DNA of 64,000 nt from a bacterium (GTDB lineage Bacteria > Cyanobacteriota > Vampirovibrionia > Gastranaerophilales > Gastranaerophilaceae): contig JAGBXP010000036.1 of the NCBI GenBank assembly GCA_017629215.1, positions 39,035 to 103,034 on the forward strand, in the 5' to 3' direction. Position numbers and translations under genes: made by a program. Shown here one piece after another: positions 53,046 to 61,396 of this stretch. The notes under the pieces are model-generated. The model was not told the origin of the DNA, searched no databases, and worked only from the letters and a program-made list of their open reading frames with translations. Position 1 is the first letter of the stretch. The number at the start of each line of letters is the position of its first letter.

Positions 53046-55616
53046 CTAAAACAAATTCAATTGTGGAGCTGAGATATCAGTTTCTAATTCATTAGATTTT
53101 TTTCTTCCAGATAAATTCTTAGAAAAATCTCGTTGCATTTTTAACATCAACTCTTCGGAACGGTTAATTACACCAACAGGAAGCCCTGCCATTTTAGCAA
53201 CTTGTATTCCATAACTTTTGCTTGCTCCACCTTGTACAATTTTTCTTAAAAATTCTATTTCACCATTCTCTTCAGAAACAGTTATTCTATAATTTTTAAT
53301 TTGAGGGAATGTCTTTGTCATAACATTTAATTCGTGATAATGAGTTGCAAAAATACATCTTGCATTAATTTTTGTTGCAATATATTCTGCTACAGACCAA
53401 GCAATCGCAACTCCATCATAAGTACTTGTTCCTCTACCTATTTCATCAATTAAAATAAAGCTTTTTTTAGTTGCTGAATTTAAAATATATGCTGTTTCAG
53501 TCATTTCAACCATAAAGGTAGATTTACCTAGTGTTAAATCATCACTAGCACCTACTCTTGTGAAAATTTTATCTACAATGCCAATTTCAGCACTATCAGC
53601 AGGGACAAAAGAACCAATTTGAGCTAGAATAATGATTAAAGCATTTTGTCGCATAAAAGTCGATTTCCCAGCCATGTTTGGTCCTGTTAATATCATAAAT
53701 TGTGTTTTTGAAAGATTTTCACAAGAAAGCTCTAAATCATTCGGAACATAAGCTCCCAATGGAAGTATTTTTTCTAATACTGGATGTCTGCCATTTCTAA
53801 CTATAAAATCACTACTTTCATTAATATTTGGACAAATATAATTTTGTTCTAAAGCAATTGTTGCAAATGAATTGTAAACATCAATCTCAGCAACGCTTTG
53901 AGCGATATCCCTAATAAGTGAAACAAACTCTTTAGAATACTCTCTAAAATCTGTAAATAATTTATATTCCAAATCATTTGCTTTTACTTGAGCAGTTAAG
54001 ACTTCATCCTCGTGTTTTTTTAATTCATCAGTAATAAATCGTTCAGCTCCTGTTAAAGTTTGCCTTCTTACATATCCATCTGGAACTTTACTTAAATTTG
54101 AATTTGTAATCTCTATAAAATAGCCAAATACACGATTATATCCAACTTTCAACGTAGAAATATCTGTTTTTTTCCGTTCTTTTTCTTCAAAGTCTTTTAA
54201 CCAATTTTCGCCATTTAGCATTAAATCTCTAAAATAATCTAGATTTGAATTGACTCCTTCTTTTATTAACCCACCTTCTTTTATTAAAATAGGAGGTGCA
54301 TCTACTATTGTTTTCTCTATTAAATCAGAATAATCAATTATCTCATCTATTAAATTTTCAAAAGCTGAAAAAACGGTAACACCAGCTTCCTTTGCTACAT
54401 TTACTAATTCTGGAAATGCTTTTAAGGAATACTTAAGACTAATAAAGTCCCGTGGATTTGCTGTTCCATTACTCATTTTTGTTGAAAGTCGTTGAATATC
54501 ATATATTTGTTTTAATAATGATGTAATTTCGTTTCGAGCAGTAGAATTATCATATAATAATTTTACATTTTTTTGACGATATTTAATTTGTTCAATATCT
54601 TTTAGTGGTTGACAAATCCAAGATTTTAAAAGCCTAGCTCCCATGTGGGTAACTGTTTTATCAATTGCCCATAACAAAGAGCCATATTTATTTTTTTCTC
54701 GTAAAGTTTCAGTAAGCTCTAAATTTTTTCTTGAATGTGCGTCTAAGACAACAAACCCAGATAATTCATAAAGCTCTATTCTTTCAAATTTAGGAAAGCC
54801 TTCTTTCATGTTTTCCCAAATATAAGCTAATAATCCTGCAGAAGCTCTATAAGCAAGAGGGTTTAGGTCATAGCCTAATGCTGATAAATCATTAATTTTA
54901 AATACAGCTTTAAGATTATTTTTTGAAAAATCATCCTCAAAAACTCGTGGTGGGATTTTTGAGCAATTATAAACTTTTATTATATCTTCTGGCAAATCTA
55001 CCATTTCTTCTGGAACTATTTGAAAAGGCTCTAATTTTAGCTTTTTAGTTGGCGCAATAATCTCAGCTGGTTGTATTCTTGCAAGCTCAGTACGTAAGGC
55101 ATCATTATCTAATGTTGTTGCCTTAAACTCTCCTGTTGAAATATCAGTATAAGCAAAACCCCATTTTTCGTTTTCTTTGAAAATTGCACAAATATAGTTA
55201 TTACTTGCTTGATTTAATAGATTACTTTCGATAAGAGTTCCTGCCGTTATAACCCTCACAACTCCACGTTTTACAATCCCTTTTGCTGTCTTAGGATCCT
55301 CTAATTGCTCACATATAGCAACTTTAATATCTCTAGAGACAAGCTTCTCAAGATAAGAATCTAAGGATTTTAAAGGTATACCAGCAAGTGGTATTCTACC
55401 TAAAGCTCCACATTCTCTACCTGTTAATGTTAGCTCTAATTCTCTAGATAATAAAACTGCATCCTCAAAAAAAGTTTCGTAAAAATCTCCCATTTGATAA
55501 AGAAGTAGAACTCCTGGATATTCTTTTTTTATTTCTAAGAATTTTTGCATTGCAGGAGTAGCTTTTTCAATAGCAACTTCCCAAGTATTTATAATATTGA
55601 TTTCAGGCTTTGTCAT
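53046..55616 (-). CDS. mutS: DNA mismatch repair protein MutS
   Basis: The 856-aa protein has the mismatch-reading GDFYETFFEDA (Phe-x-Glu), clamp and lever regions, and the ABC ATPase with TGPNMAGKSTFMRQ, DEIGRGTSTYDG and ATHYHEL. Start at 55616 (MTKPEIN) is preferred; a reading from 55652 would be longer than usual. TACAAT lies 7 bp before this ATG with no Shine-Dalgarno (leaderless pattern). Divergent from a membrane-protein operon. Confidence 0.97.
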   Translation of the reverse strand: MTKPEINIINTWEVAIEKATPAMQKFLEIKKEYPGVLLLYQMGDFYETFFEDAVLLSRELELTLTGRECGALGRIPLAGIPLKSLDSYLEKLVSRDIKVAICEQLEDPKTAKGIVKRGVVRVITAGTLIESNLLNQASNNYICAIFKENEKWGFAYTDISTGEFKATTLDNDALRTELARIQPAEIIAPTKKLKLEPFQIVPEEMVDLPEDIIKVYNCSKIPPRVFEDDFSKNNLKAVFKINDLSALGYDLNPLAYRASAGLLAYIWENMKEGFPKFERIELYELSGFVVLDAHSRKNLELTETLREKNKYGSLLWAIDKTVTHMGARLLKSWICQPLKDIEQIKYRQKNVKLLYDNSTARNEITSLLKQIYDIQRLSTKMSNGTANPRDFISLKYSLKAFPELVNVAKEAGVTVFSAFENLIDEIIDYSDLIEKTIVDAPPILIKEGGLIKEGVNSNLDYFRDLMLNGENWLKDFEEKERKKTDISTLKVGYNRVFGYFIEITNSNLSKVPDGYVRRQTLTGAERFITDELKKHEDEVLTAQVKANDLEYKLFTDFREYSKEFVSLIRDIAQSVAEIDVYNSFATIALEQNYICPNINESSDFIVRNGRHPVLEKILPLGAYVPNDLELSCENLSKTQFMILTGPNMAGKSTFMRQNALIIILAQIGSFVPADSAEIGIVDKIFTRVGASDDLTLGKSTFMVEMTETAYILNSATKKSFILIDEIGRGTSTYDGVAIAWSVAEYIATKINARCIFATHYHELNVMTKTFPQIKNYRITVSEENGEIEFLRKIVQGGASKSYGIQVAKMAGLPVGVINRSEELMLKMQRDFSKNLSGRKKSNELETDISAPQLNLF

Positions 55617-55655
55617 GAATATAATTGTACATGATACAAAATATAGGTGCAAGTT

Positions 55656-56264
55656 ATGTTTAGATTAATTAAAATATTTTTTAATGCAGTTATACTTGTT
55701 TTAGCTATTATAGGCTTTAATGCTATTGGTGGTCAGAAATATGTTGAATATGTAAAATGTAATGTTACAAAATATTTACAAGCACGAGTAGAAGAAAACG
55801 CAAAAAAGTTTGGGAATTTTTCTAATCTTCATGATGAATTTGAGATAGATAACACTGTTAATTTGTTTGGCTATAGTGCAGTAATTGCAGAACATAAGAT
55901 ATCTGGACAAAAAATGTGTATAATTGATTCAAAAAAGAAGCCATTATTAAGCCAATCTGATATAAAAAATCCAAATCTTGAAACCAAACTTCAAGAACTT
56001 GCAAATAAATTTAAGTATCAATCAGTATCTTTTCATGAAATCAAGGTAATATCCCGAGGGATGATTAAAGTCTATGGGCAGAGCGTACCTTATGCTAAGT
56101 TTGAAGCAAAAGCAAACAAGCTTCCTTTTTCTGATTTAACTGGAATAATAGCGAGTGTAACAACTTCTGATGGATCTGAAAAACTAGCACTTGCAATTAG
56201 TGAAAAGAAAAAATATTCTCAACTTATTACAGAAGAATTTTATAAAAATATAACAGAGAAATAG
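55656..56264 (+). CDS. membrane-anchored protein of unknown function
   Basis: The 202-aa protein has an N-terminal membrane helix (LIKIFFNAVILVLAIIGF) and a long extracytoplasmic part with no recognised domain (NTVNLFGYSAVIAEHKI, KFEAKANKLPF). Start at 55656 has AGG 8 nt upstream; the GTG at 55647 is less likely. It is the first of six co-directional genes ending with bioY, with 0-bp spacing to the next. Confidence 0.65.
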   Translation: MFRLIKIFFNAVILVLAIIGFNAIGGQKYVEYVKCNVTKYLQARVEENAKKFGNFSNLHDEFEIDNTVNLFGYSAVIAEHKISGQKMCIIDSKKKPLLSQSDIKNPNLETKLQELANKFKYQSVSFHEIKVISRGMIKVYGQSVPYAKFEAKANKLPFSDLTGIIASVTTSDGSEKLALAISEKKKYSQLITEEFYKNITEK

Positions 56265-57092
56265 ATGAAAAAATTTTTATTACTATTATTTATTATAAAC
56301 TTAATAAACATACCTGCATTTTCAAAAACAGAAAAAACAAGTGCTGAGTATTTGCAAAATAAAAAACATATAGCAATTATGAATCCATTAGTGGAACATT
56401 TTGCTCAAAAAGAAATAAAAAAATTATTAAAAAAAGAATTAAGCGAAGGCTCGTACAAAGTTAAATTTGATGGTTATACATTATATAGTATGAAAAAAGG
56501 AGTTTTTAAGGATTTAGAAATTGTAGGAAAAAATCTTGTTATAGAGGAAATCCCTATTAAGAGTTTAACTCTTAAAACTAAAACTGATTATAATTGGATA
56601 GATTTTAATCAATCTCCAGCAAAGATAAAATCAGATATAACTTTTGATTACTTATTAAATCTTGATGAAAAAAGTTTGAATGAAGCGTTGGATAGAAAAG
56701 ATTATCAAAAAGTGCTTGATAAAGTAAATTCTCGTGCTTATCCATTGTTTGAAATGAAAAATATTAAACTTCGTATAAAAAATAATAGAACTTACCTAAT
56801 TATGAAATATACATTACCTTTAGCATCAAATAAAAAAGTCAAAACCTTTATTGTATCATCTAGTTTTAAAGTTGAAAATGGAAAAATTATCGCTACGAAT
56901 GTACATATAGATAAATCATACGGGAATTTACCTTTAGACAAAGTAACAAACCTTGTTAACCTTCTTGATCCACTAACTTTTGCTCTTGATATCTTAAAAG
57001 ATGGACATTGTAAAGGTAAAGTTGAAAATGTTAAGATAGAAAACGATAATATTCAAATTGGTGGTAAAATATTTATTAAAAAAGGAGAATAA
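56265..57092 (+). CDS. secreted DUF2993/LmeA-like protein
   Basis: The 275-aa protein has a signal peptide (KFLLLLFIINLINIPAFS). The mature part has GVFKDLEIVGKNLVIEEIPI and a C-terminal IIATNVHIDKSYG... GKIFIKKG, which resembles LmeA/DUF2993 lipid-binding proteins, common in cyanobacteria. Probably periplasmic and lipid associated; inference. It starts directly after its neighbour. Confidence 0.65.
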   Translation: MKKFLLLLFIINLINIPAFSKTEKTSAEYLQNKKHIAIMNPLVEHFAQKEIKKLLKKELSEGSYKVKFDGYTLYSMKKGVFKDLEIVGKNLVIEEIPIKSLTLKTKTDYNWIDFNQSPAKIKSDITFDYLLNLDEKSLNEALDRKDYQKVLDKVNSRAYPLFEMKNIKLRIKNNRTYLIMKYTLPLASNKKVKTFIVSSSFKVENGKIIATNVHIDKSYGNLPLDKVTNLVNLLDPLTFALDILKDGHCKGKVENVKIENDNIQIGGKIFIKKGE

Positions 57093-57095
57093 CTT

Positions 57096-57698
57096 ATGAA
57101 TTTTTTACAAAGATTAAGCTTATTTATTTTAATAATGATTACAATTCTTTATGTGTATTTTTCATTCTTTTATAAAAATAACAATTTTTTAGAGTCTATT
57201 TCAGAAAAAAACAACACATCATCATACAATCCAGTTGAAGCTTCAAAAGAAAAAGAAACTACTACTCCAGTTATTAAATTAAAAGAACAAGATATTAAAA
57301 TATTTTTAATAGACAATTCAGGTAATTTAAAACCTGTTAAACGTACCTGCAATTTAGAAAAAGAGGAGTCTTGTTTTAAATTTGCCATAAATGAATTAAT
57401 CTCAGCACCTACTAGGTTTGAAAAATCAAAAGGTCTTTCTTCTGAAATCCCTCATGGAACAAAGATTTTATCAATTAGAGAATCAAAAAATAGTACCATG
57501 GTTGATTTGTCATCAAATTTTGAATCTGGCGGTGGAGCTGAGAGTACATATATGAGATTAAAGCAGATTATTAAAACAGTAAATTCAAACACATCAACAC
57601 CGACATATTTATATATAAATGGCAGACAAGCTAATGTTATTGGTGGTGAAGGTATAATGATTAAACAACCTCTTAGTGAAAGGTCTTTTGATGAGTAA
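57096..57698 (+). CDS. GerMN-domain membrane-anchored protein
   Basis: The 200-aa protein has one N-terminal membrane helix (LSLFILIMITILYVYFSFFY), a Ser/Thr/Glu linker, and a GerMN-like domain (DIKIFLIDNSGNLKPVKR ... LISAPTRFEKSKGLSSEIPHG, STMVDLSSNFESGGG). GerMN domains occur in envelope and spore-cortex proteins; this organism shows no spore genes here. AAGGAG precedes the ATG. Confidence 0.75.
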   Translation: MNFLQRLSLFILIMITILYVYFSFFYKNNNFLESISEKNNTSSYNPVEASKEKETTTPVIKLKEQDIKIFLIDNSGNLKPVKRTCNLEKEESCFKFAINELISAPTRFEKSKGLSSEIPHGTKILSIRESKNSTMVDLSSNFESGGGAESTYMRLKQIIKTVNSNTSTPTYLYINGRQANVIGGEGIMIKQPLSERSFDE

Positions 57699-57969
57699 TA
57701 TAAATAAAGATTTAGAATACTATGTGAATCTTAATTGGACTTTAATAGAAGGTACTGATTTGGATTTTAATGGAAATCCTTATCATTATATTGAGATAAA
57801 AGAAATTCCAAGCTTTGCATATTGTGCTAAAACTAGAGAGAAAGCTCTTGAGAATTATAAAAATCAATTGCGTTTATCATTAATGCTTATGCTAGAGGAT
57901 AATGAACATATTATTGAACCTGGTGAAGAAACAGATGACGATATAGATTGGGAAAGTATATGTCCATAG
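57691..57969 (+). CDS. HicB-like small protein without HicA
   Basis: The 92-aa protein follows the HicB/RNase H-like fold pattern: YYVNLNWTLIE, HYIEIKEIPSFAYCAKTREKALENYKNQL, then a short acidic tail. There is no HTH DNA-binding tail and no HicA toxin nearby. It may be an orphan HicB-like domain rather than a TA antitoxin. Start at 57691 has AAAGG upstream. Overlaps GerMN by 8 bp and rimI by 10 bp. Confidence 0.6.
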   Translation: MSNINKDLEYYVNLNWTLIEGTDLDFNGNPYHYIEIKEIPSFAYCAKTREKALENYKNQLRLSLMLMLEDNEHIIEPGEETDDDIDWESICP

Positions 57970-58496
57970 TAGATATTTTAGAGATTTATATTTCACAAAT
58001 GTCAGAAAGCGATATAGATGATGTTGTTGCGATTGAATCCGAAGCTTATGGAAAACATCATTGGTCGAAGTCATCTTTTTACGATGAAATTCAAAATAAT
58101 TTAGCGAAATATTATGTTGCAAAGACTCAAGCTGGTGAGCTTGTTGGATATGCAGGGACTTGGCATATTATTGACGAAGGACATATTACAACTATCGCTG
58201 TGAAAAAATCTTATCAGCGTAGGCACATTGGAGAGGCTATTATTCTAGCTATTCTTCAGGATTGTTATAAATCAAATATTAAATACCTAACGCTAGAAGT
58301 CCGAGCATCAAACAATCCAGCGATTTCTCTTTATGAAAAATATGGATTTAATTCTCTAGGTACAAGAAAAGGCTATTACCAAGATAATAATGAAGATGCC
58401 TTAATAATGTGGACGGAAAATATTTTTTACGATAAATTTAAAACTAGATATATTGAAAATTGCGAGAATTTGAAGAATAAGATAATAATAAAATGA
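57960..58496 (+). CDS. rimI: ribosomal-protein-alanine N-acetyltransferase
   Basis: The 178-aa GNAT has ITTIAVKKSYQRRHIGEAII (acetyl-CoA loop Q/R-x-x-G-x-G/A variant) and TLEVRASNNPAISLYEKYGF, the RimI signature. It acetylates N-terminal Ala of S18. Start at 57960 has GGAAAG 5 nt upstream. It has about 30 more C-terminal residues than E. coli RimI. Overlaps bioY by 4 bp. Confidence 0.85.
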   Translation: MSIVDILEIYISQMSESDIDDVVAIESEAYGKHHWSKSSFYDEIQNNLAKYYVAKTQAGELVGYAGTWHIIDEGHITTIAVKKSYQRRHIGEAIILAILQDCYKSNIKYLTLEVRASNNPAISLYEKYGFNSLGTRKGYYQDNNEDALIMWTENIFYDKFKTRYIENCENLKNKIIIK

Positions 58497-59170
58497 CAAA
58501 AAGATTTTCTAAACAATTAAATAGTTTCAAATATAAAGGTGAGCCAATAAAAATAACAATAGGGACACTTTTATTAACAGCTTTTTGCATATTATTGCTA
58601 ATAATAGCAACATTCACTCAAATATCATTTTCTCATCTTTATTTACCATTTGATACCGTTTCTTTTTTAAGCAAAGAACCTGCTGATTATGAAATTATTA
58701 GCCATTTTACAAAAACTTATCGTTATATTCCACAAATTCCAACAGTATTTTTTATAATAGCATTGCTTGGTAGAAAATTTGGGATACTTGCAATACTTGG
58801 CTATATTATACTTGGCATGTTTTTCCCAATTTTTGCCTTAGGTGGTGGTGTAACTTATTTATTTGAATATGGTTTTGGATATATTTTAGCGTTCATACCA
58901 GCAATATTTTTTTCTGGAACACTGTTGAAAGTAAAAACCGATTTTTTAAGAATTGTACTTTTATCAATCCTTGGAGTCCTAGCTATTCATGTTTTAGGAA
59001 TACTTTATATGCTATTCATAGCAACTCTTAAAAACGCTTCAATGGATTTAGTTTCAAGCTGGATTGCATCACAAAGTGGTGTTCAAATTTTATATGATAT
59101 GTTCTTTTCAGTACTAGCGATTTATATTGGTAGATTTTCTCGCAAATTACTCTGGATTATAATGTGCTAA
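58493..59170 (+). CDS. bioY: BioY-family biotin transporter
   Basis: The 225-aa protein has about six membrane helices and BioY features: LLGRKFGILAILGYIILG and FFPIFALGGGVTYLFEYGFGYILAFI. BioY is the S-component for biotin uptake; EcfA/EcfT are not adjacent, so a shared ECF module would be needed. An extracytoplasmic loop after TM1 (residues 45-75) is longer than usual. Last gene of the six-gene run. Confidence 0.8.
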   Translation: MTKRFSKQLNSFKYKGEPIKITIGTLLLTAFCILLLIIATFTQISFSHLYLPFDTVSFLSKEPADYEIISHFTKTYRYIPQIPTVFFIIALLGRKFGILAILGYIILGMFFPIFALGGGVTYLFEYGFGYILAFIPAIFFSGTLLKVKTDFLRIVLLSILGVLAIHVLGILYMLFIATLKNASMDLVSSWIASQSGVQILYDMFFSVLAIYIGRFSRKLLWIIMC

Positions 59171-59189
59171 GTTAAGATTTTGTAAAGAC

Positions 59190-59217
59190 TTGATAAAACT
59201 ATGCTACACTATAAAAT
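59190..59217 (+). promoter_or_regulatory. candidate promoter of second DegT gene
   Basis: TTGATA (59190-59195), 16 bp, TAAAAT (59212-59217). The start would fall near 59224, giving a 30-nt leader with GGAGAGG before the ATG. Confidence 0.5.
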
Positions 59218-59253
59218 ATAGATTAATATATAAACTTATAGGAGAGGAAACTT

Positions 59254-60372
59254 ATGATACCTATTTTAGATTCAAAAAGACAATATGCACAAATTGGTGC
59301 AGAAGTAGAAAAGGCTGTATGTGAAGTTTTACGTTCTGGCTCTTATATTTTAGGTCCAAACTGTAAAGCTTTAGAAGTTGAATTAGCTAAATACATTGGA
59401 TGTAATTATACAATCACATTAAACTCAGGAACAGATGCATTGCATCTTGCGCTAAGAGCACTTGATATTGGAGCTGGCGATGAAGTAATTACAACAGCAT
59501 TTACATTTGTTGCAACAACAGAAGCTATTGGTATTGTAGGCGCACATCCAGTATTTGCAGATATTGATCCTGACACATTCAACATTGATCCTGCAAAAAT
59601 TGAAGCTGCAATCACACCACGCACAAAAGCTATTATTCCAGTTCACTTATATGGTCAGCCTTGTGATATGGATGCAATTATGGATATTGCTAAACGTCAT
59701 AATTTATATGTAATAGAAGACTGCTGTCAAGCAATCGGAGCTAAATATAAAGGTCAAATGGTTGGTACATTTGGTGATATCGGATGTTTCAGCTTCTATC
59801 CAACTAAAAACTTAGGTGGTATGGGAGATGGAGGTCTAATCTCTGTAAACTCTGAAAACCTTAAAAACAGATTAATAGCATTAAGAAACCATGGTGGTGC
59901 TGTTAGATATTATCACGATGAAATTGGGGTTAACTCACGTTTAGACGAAATCCAAGCTGCAATATTAAGAATTAAATTAAATTACATTGATGAATGGAAC
60001 AGTTCAAGACGTGCACACGCTCAAACATATAACGAGCTATTTGCAGGCTGTTCTGATATTCAAACTCCTAGTGAATTAAGTAATACATATTGTGTTTATC
60101 ACCAATACACAGTTAAAATTCCTAATAGAGATAACATTCATAAAATGTTGCAAGAAGCAGGAATTGGAGCAATGCTTTATTATCCAGTGCCTTTACATTT
60201 ACAAAAAGTTCATGCTCATCTTGGATTTACTAAAGGAATGTTACCAATTACAGAAAAGAATACTGAGCTTGTAATTTCACTTCCAATGTTCCCAGAACTA
60301 ACATTAGAAGAACAAAAAACTGTTGCTTCAACATTAATAGATTGTATTGAAAAATCAAAAGCTCTAGCTTAG
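59254..60372 (+). CDS. DegT/DnrJ/EryC1-family aminotransferase (second)
   Basis: The 372-aa PLP protein has LNSGTDALHLALRAL, TTAFTFVATTEAIGIVG, VIEDCCQAIGA and FSFYPTKNLGGMGDGG with PLP K185. It is of the WlbE/DegT type, with different active-site wording (YPTK) from the cluster copy (HATK), and is not part of an evident sugar operon. It probably aminates a different nucleotide ketosugar. GGAGAGG precedes the ATG; a terminator follows. Confidence 0.92.
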   Translation: MIPILDSKRQYAQIGAEVEKAVCEVLRSGSYILGPNCKALEVELAKYIGCNYTITLNSGTDALHLALRALDIGAGDEVITTAFTFVATTEAIGIVGAHPVFADIDPDTFNIDPAKIEAAITPRTKAIIPVHLYGQPCDMDAIMDIAKRHNLYVIEDCCQAIGAKYKGQMVGTFGDIGCFSFYPTKNLGGMGDGGLISVNSENLKNRLIALRNHGGAVRYYHDEIGVNSRLDEIQAAILRIKLNYIDEWNSSRRAHAQTYNELFAGCSDIQTPSELSNTYCVYHQYTVKIPNRDNIHKMLQEAGIGAMLYYPVPLHLQKVHAHLGFTKGMLPITEKNTELVISLPMFPELTLEEQKTVASTLIDCIEKSKALA

Positions 60373-60397
60373 ATTTAAGAAAATAAAAAACGAATGT

Positions 60398-60430
60398 AAA
60401 AAAGCTTTGAATTATATTCAGAGCTTTTTT
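60398..60430 (+). terminator. intrinsic terminator of second DegT gene
   Basis: AAAAAAGCTTTGAA (60398-60411) pairs with TTCAGAGCTTTTTT (60417-60430), one wobble, 5-nt loop, ending in a T run. Confidence 0.85.
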
Positions 60431-60476
60431 GCTAGTTTTTACAGTCATTAATAATTTATAGAAAACACAAGAGTAT

Positions 60477-60629
60477 TCAAGATAGCAAATAATTTTGCGA
60501 GATATTTTGGATATATGTTTTTTTATAGCTATCAGAAATTGTTAATTTTACATATTCTTTTCTTTTTTTTAATCCACAAAGTCCGATTACTAAATCATCT
60601 TGAGAAAATATTTTTTTTAAAAAATTCAT
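60477..60629 (-). CDS. 50-aa small protein, unknown
   Basis: A 50-aa ORF on the minus strand starts MNFLKKIFSQDDLVIGLCG and is rich in Lys and aromatic residues, with no membrane helix. GAGGG lies about 8 nt before its ATG, and the codons match the neighbours. It is divergent from the DUF1858 gene across a 76-bp gap. No similarity was recognised. It fills most of the 274-bp gap between the DegT terminator and the next gene. Confidence 0.45.
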   Translation of the reverse strand: MNFLKKIFSQDDLVIGLCGLKKRKEYVKLTISDSYKKTYIQNISQNYLLS

Positions 60630-60649
60630 GTTTCAACCCTCATTTTTTA

Positions 60650-60658
60650 TGCTATAAT
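60650..60658 (+). promoter_or_regulatory. extended -10 promoter of DUF1858-NfeD-SPFH run
   Basis: TG-C-TATAAT (60650-60658) is a perfect extended -10, with TTTCAA about 16 bp upstream as a weak -35. The mRNA would begin near 60665, with AAAGGAG at 60691-60697. Confidence 0.65.
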
Positions 60659-60705
60659 TTATTTAAGGTTTTTTGCTAAATAGTCAATAAAAAGGAGTGA
60701 GAATT

Positions 60706-60915
60706 ATGCAAAAAGTAACAAAAGACATGGGTATTTTAGATATTGTTCAGCAATATCCTCAAGCAGTAAAGATTTTTCAAAAATATGGCATGGGTTGTCT
60801 TGGCTGCGCAGCAGCAAGGTTTGAAAACTTAGAAGCAGGAGCTAGAGTTCACGGTTTTGATCCAGATCAAATGTGTGATGATATTAATGCGTTAATTGAA
60901 GCAGAACAAGCTTAG
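60706..60915 (+). CDS. DUF1858 redox-disulfide domain protein
   Basis: The 69-aa protein has the DUF1858 (hybrid-cluster-associated disulfide) pattern: ILDIVQQYPQAVKIFQKYGMGCLGCAAARFENLEAGARVHG, with the C-x-x-C pair CLGC. It probably takes part in Fe-S or redox protein maintenance. ATG at 60706 with AAAGGAG upstream is preferred over the GTG at 60697. Confidence 0.85.
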   Translation: MQKVTKDMGILDIVQQYPQAVKIFQKYGMGCLGCAAARFENLEAGARVHGFDPDQMCDDINALIEAEQA

Positions 60916-60956
60916 TTTTTTACTATAAACTTGTTTAAATCTGAAGGAGGAGATTT

Positions 60957-61379
60957 ATGGTTGCGTGGAATTTTTTAGCAATATGCGGAATATCTTTTCT
61001 TATCCTAGAAATGTTTACGCCAAGTATGTTTTTTCTAAACTTTGCTTTAGCGTCATTTATTACAGCAGGAATATCTTTTTGGGTTAAAAATCCATATATA
61101 TTAGCTGTGATATTTTTTATATTATCATTCGTGTCATTCATATTTTTACGTCCAGTTATTATGAAAAAACTTTCTAAGACAAATGAAACAGGTATAAAGA
61201 GTAAATATATTGACCAAATTGTAAAAGTTGATACAGAAATAACAAGTACATCTGGAGTTATTTCTATTTATGGAGAGCGCTGGGAAGCAAGAAGCGAAAA
61301 CGGTGCGACTATTTCAAAAGGTAGCGAAGTTAAAATAGTCAGAAACGAAAGTTTAATTATGTACGTAGTACAAGTATAA
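60957..61379 (+). CDS. NfeD-family membrane protein
   Basis: The 140-aa protein has two to three N-terminal membrane helices (FLAICGISFLILEMF, PYILAVIFFILSFVSFIFL) and a C-terminal beta-rich OB-like NfeD domain (GVISIYGERWEARS, GSEVKIV). NfeD proteins partner with SPFH proteins; the SPFH gene follows by 17 bp. GGAGGAG precedes the ATG. Confidence 0.9.
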   Translation: MVAWNFLAICGISFLILEMFTPSMFFLNFALASFITAGISFWVKNPYILAVIFFILSFVSFIFLRPVIMKKLSKTNETGIKSKYIDQIVKVDTEITSTSGVISIYGERWEARSENGATISKGSEVKIVRNESLIMYVVQV

Positions 61380-61396
61380 TAAGGAGAGTTTTTATT

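Noticed and set aside
57691..57969. HicAB toxin-antitoxin system
   Set aside because: No HicA-like gene beside it and no DNA-binding tail.
60248..60448. 66-aa minus-strand ORF across the DegT terminator
   Set aside because: It runs through a perfect terminator hairpin and the DegT 3' end.
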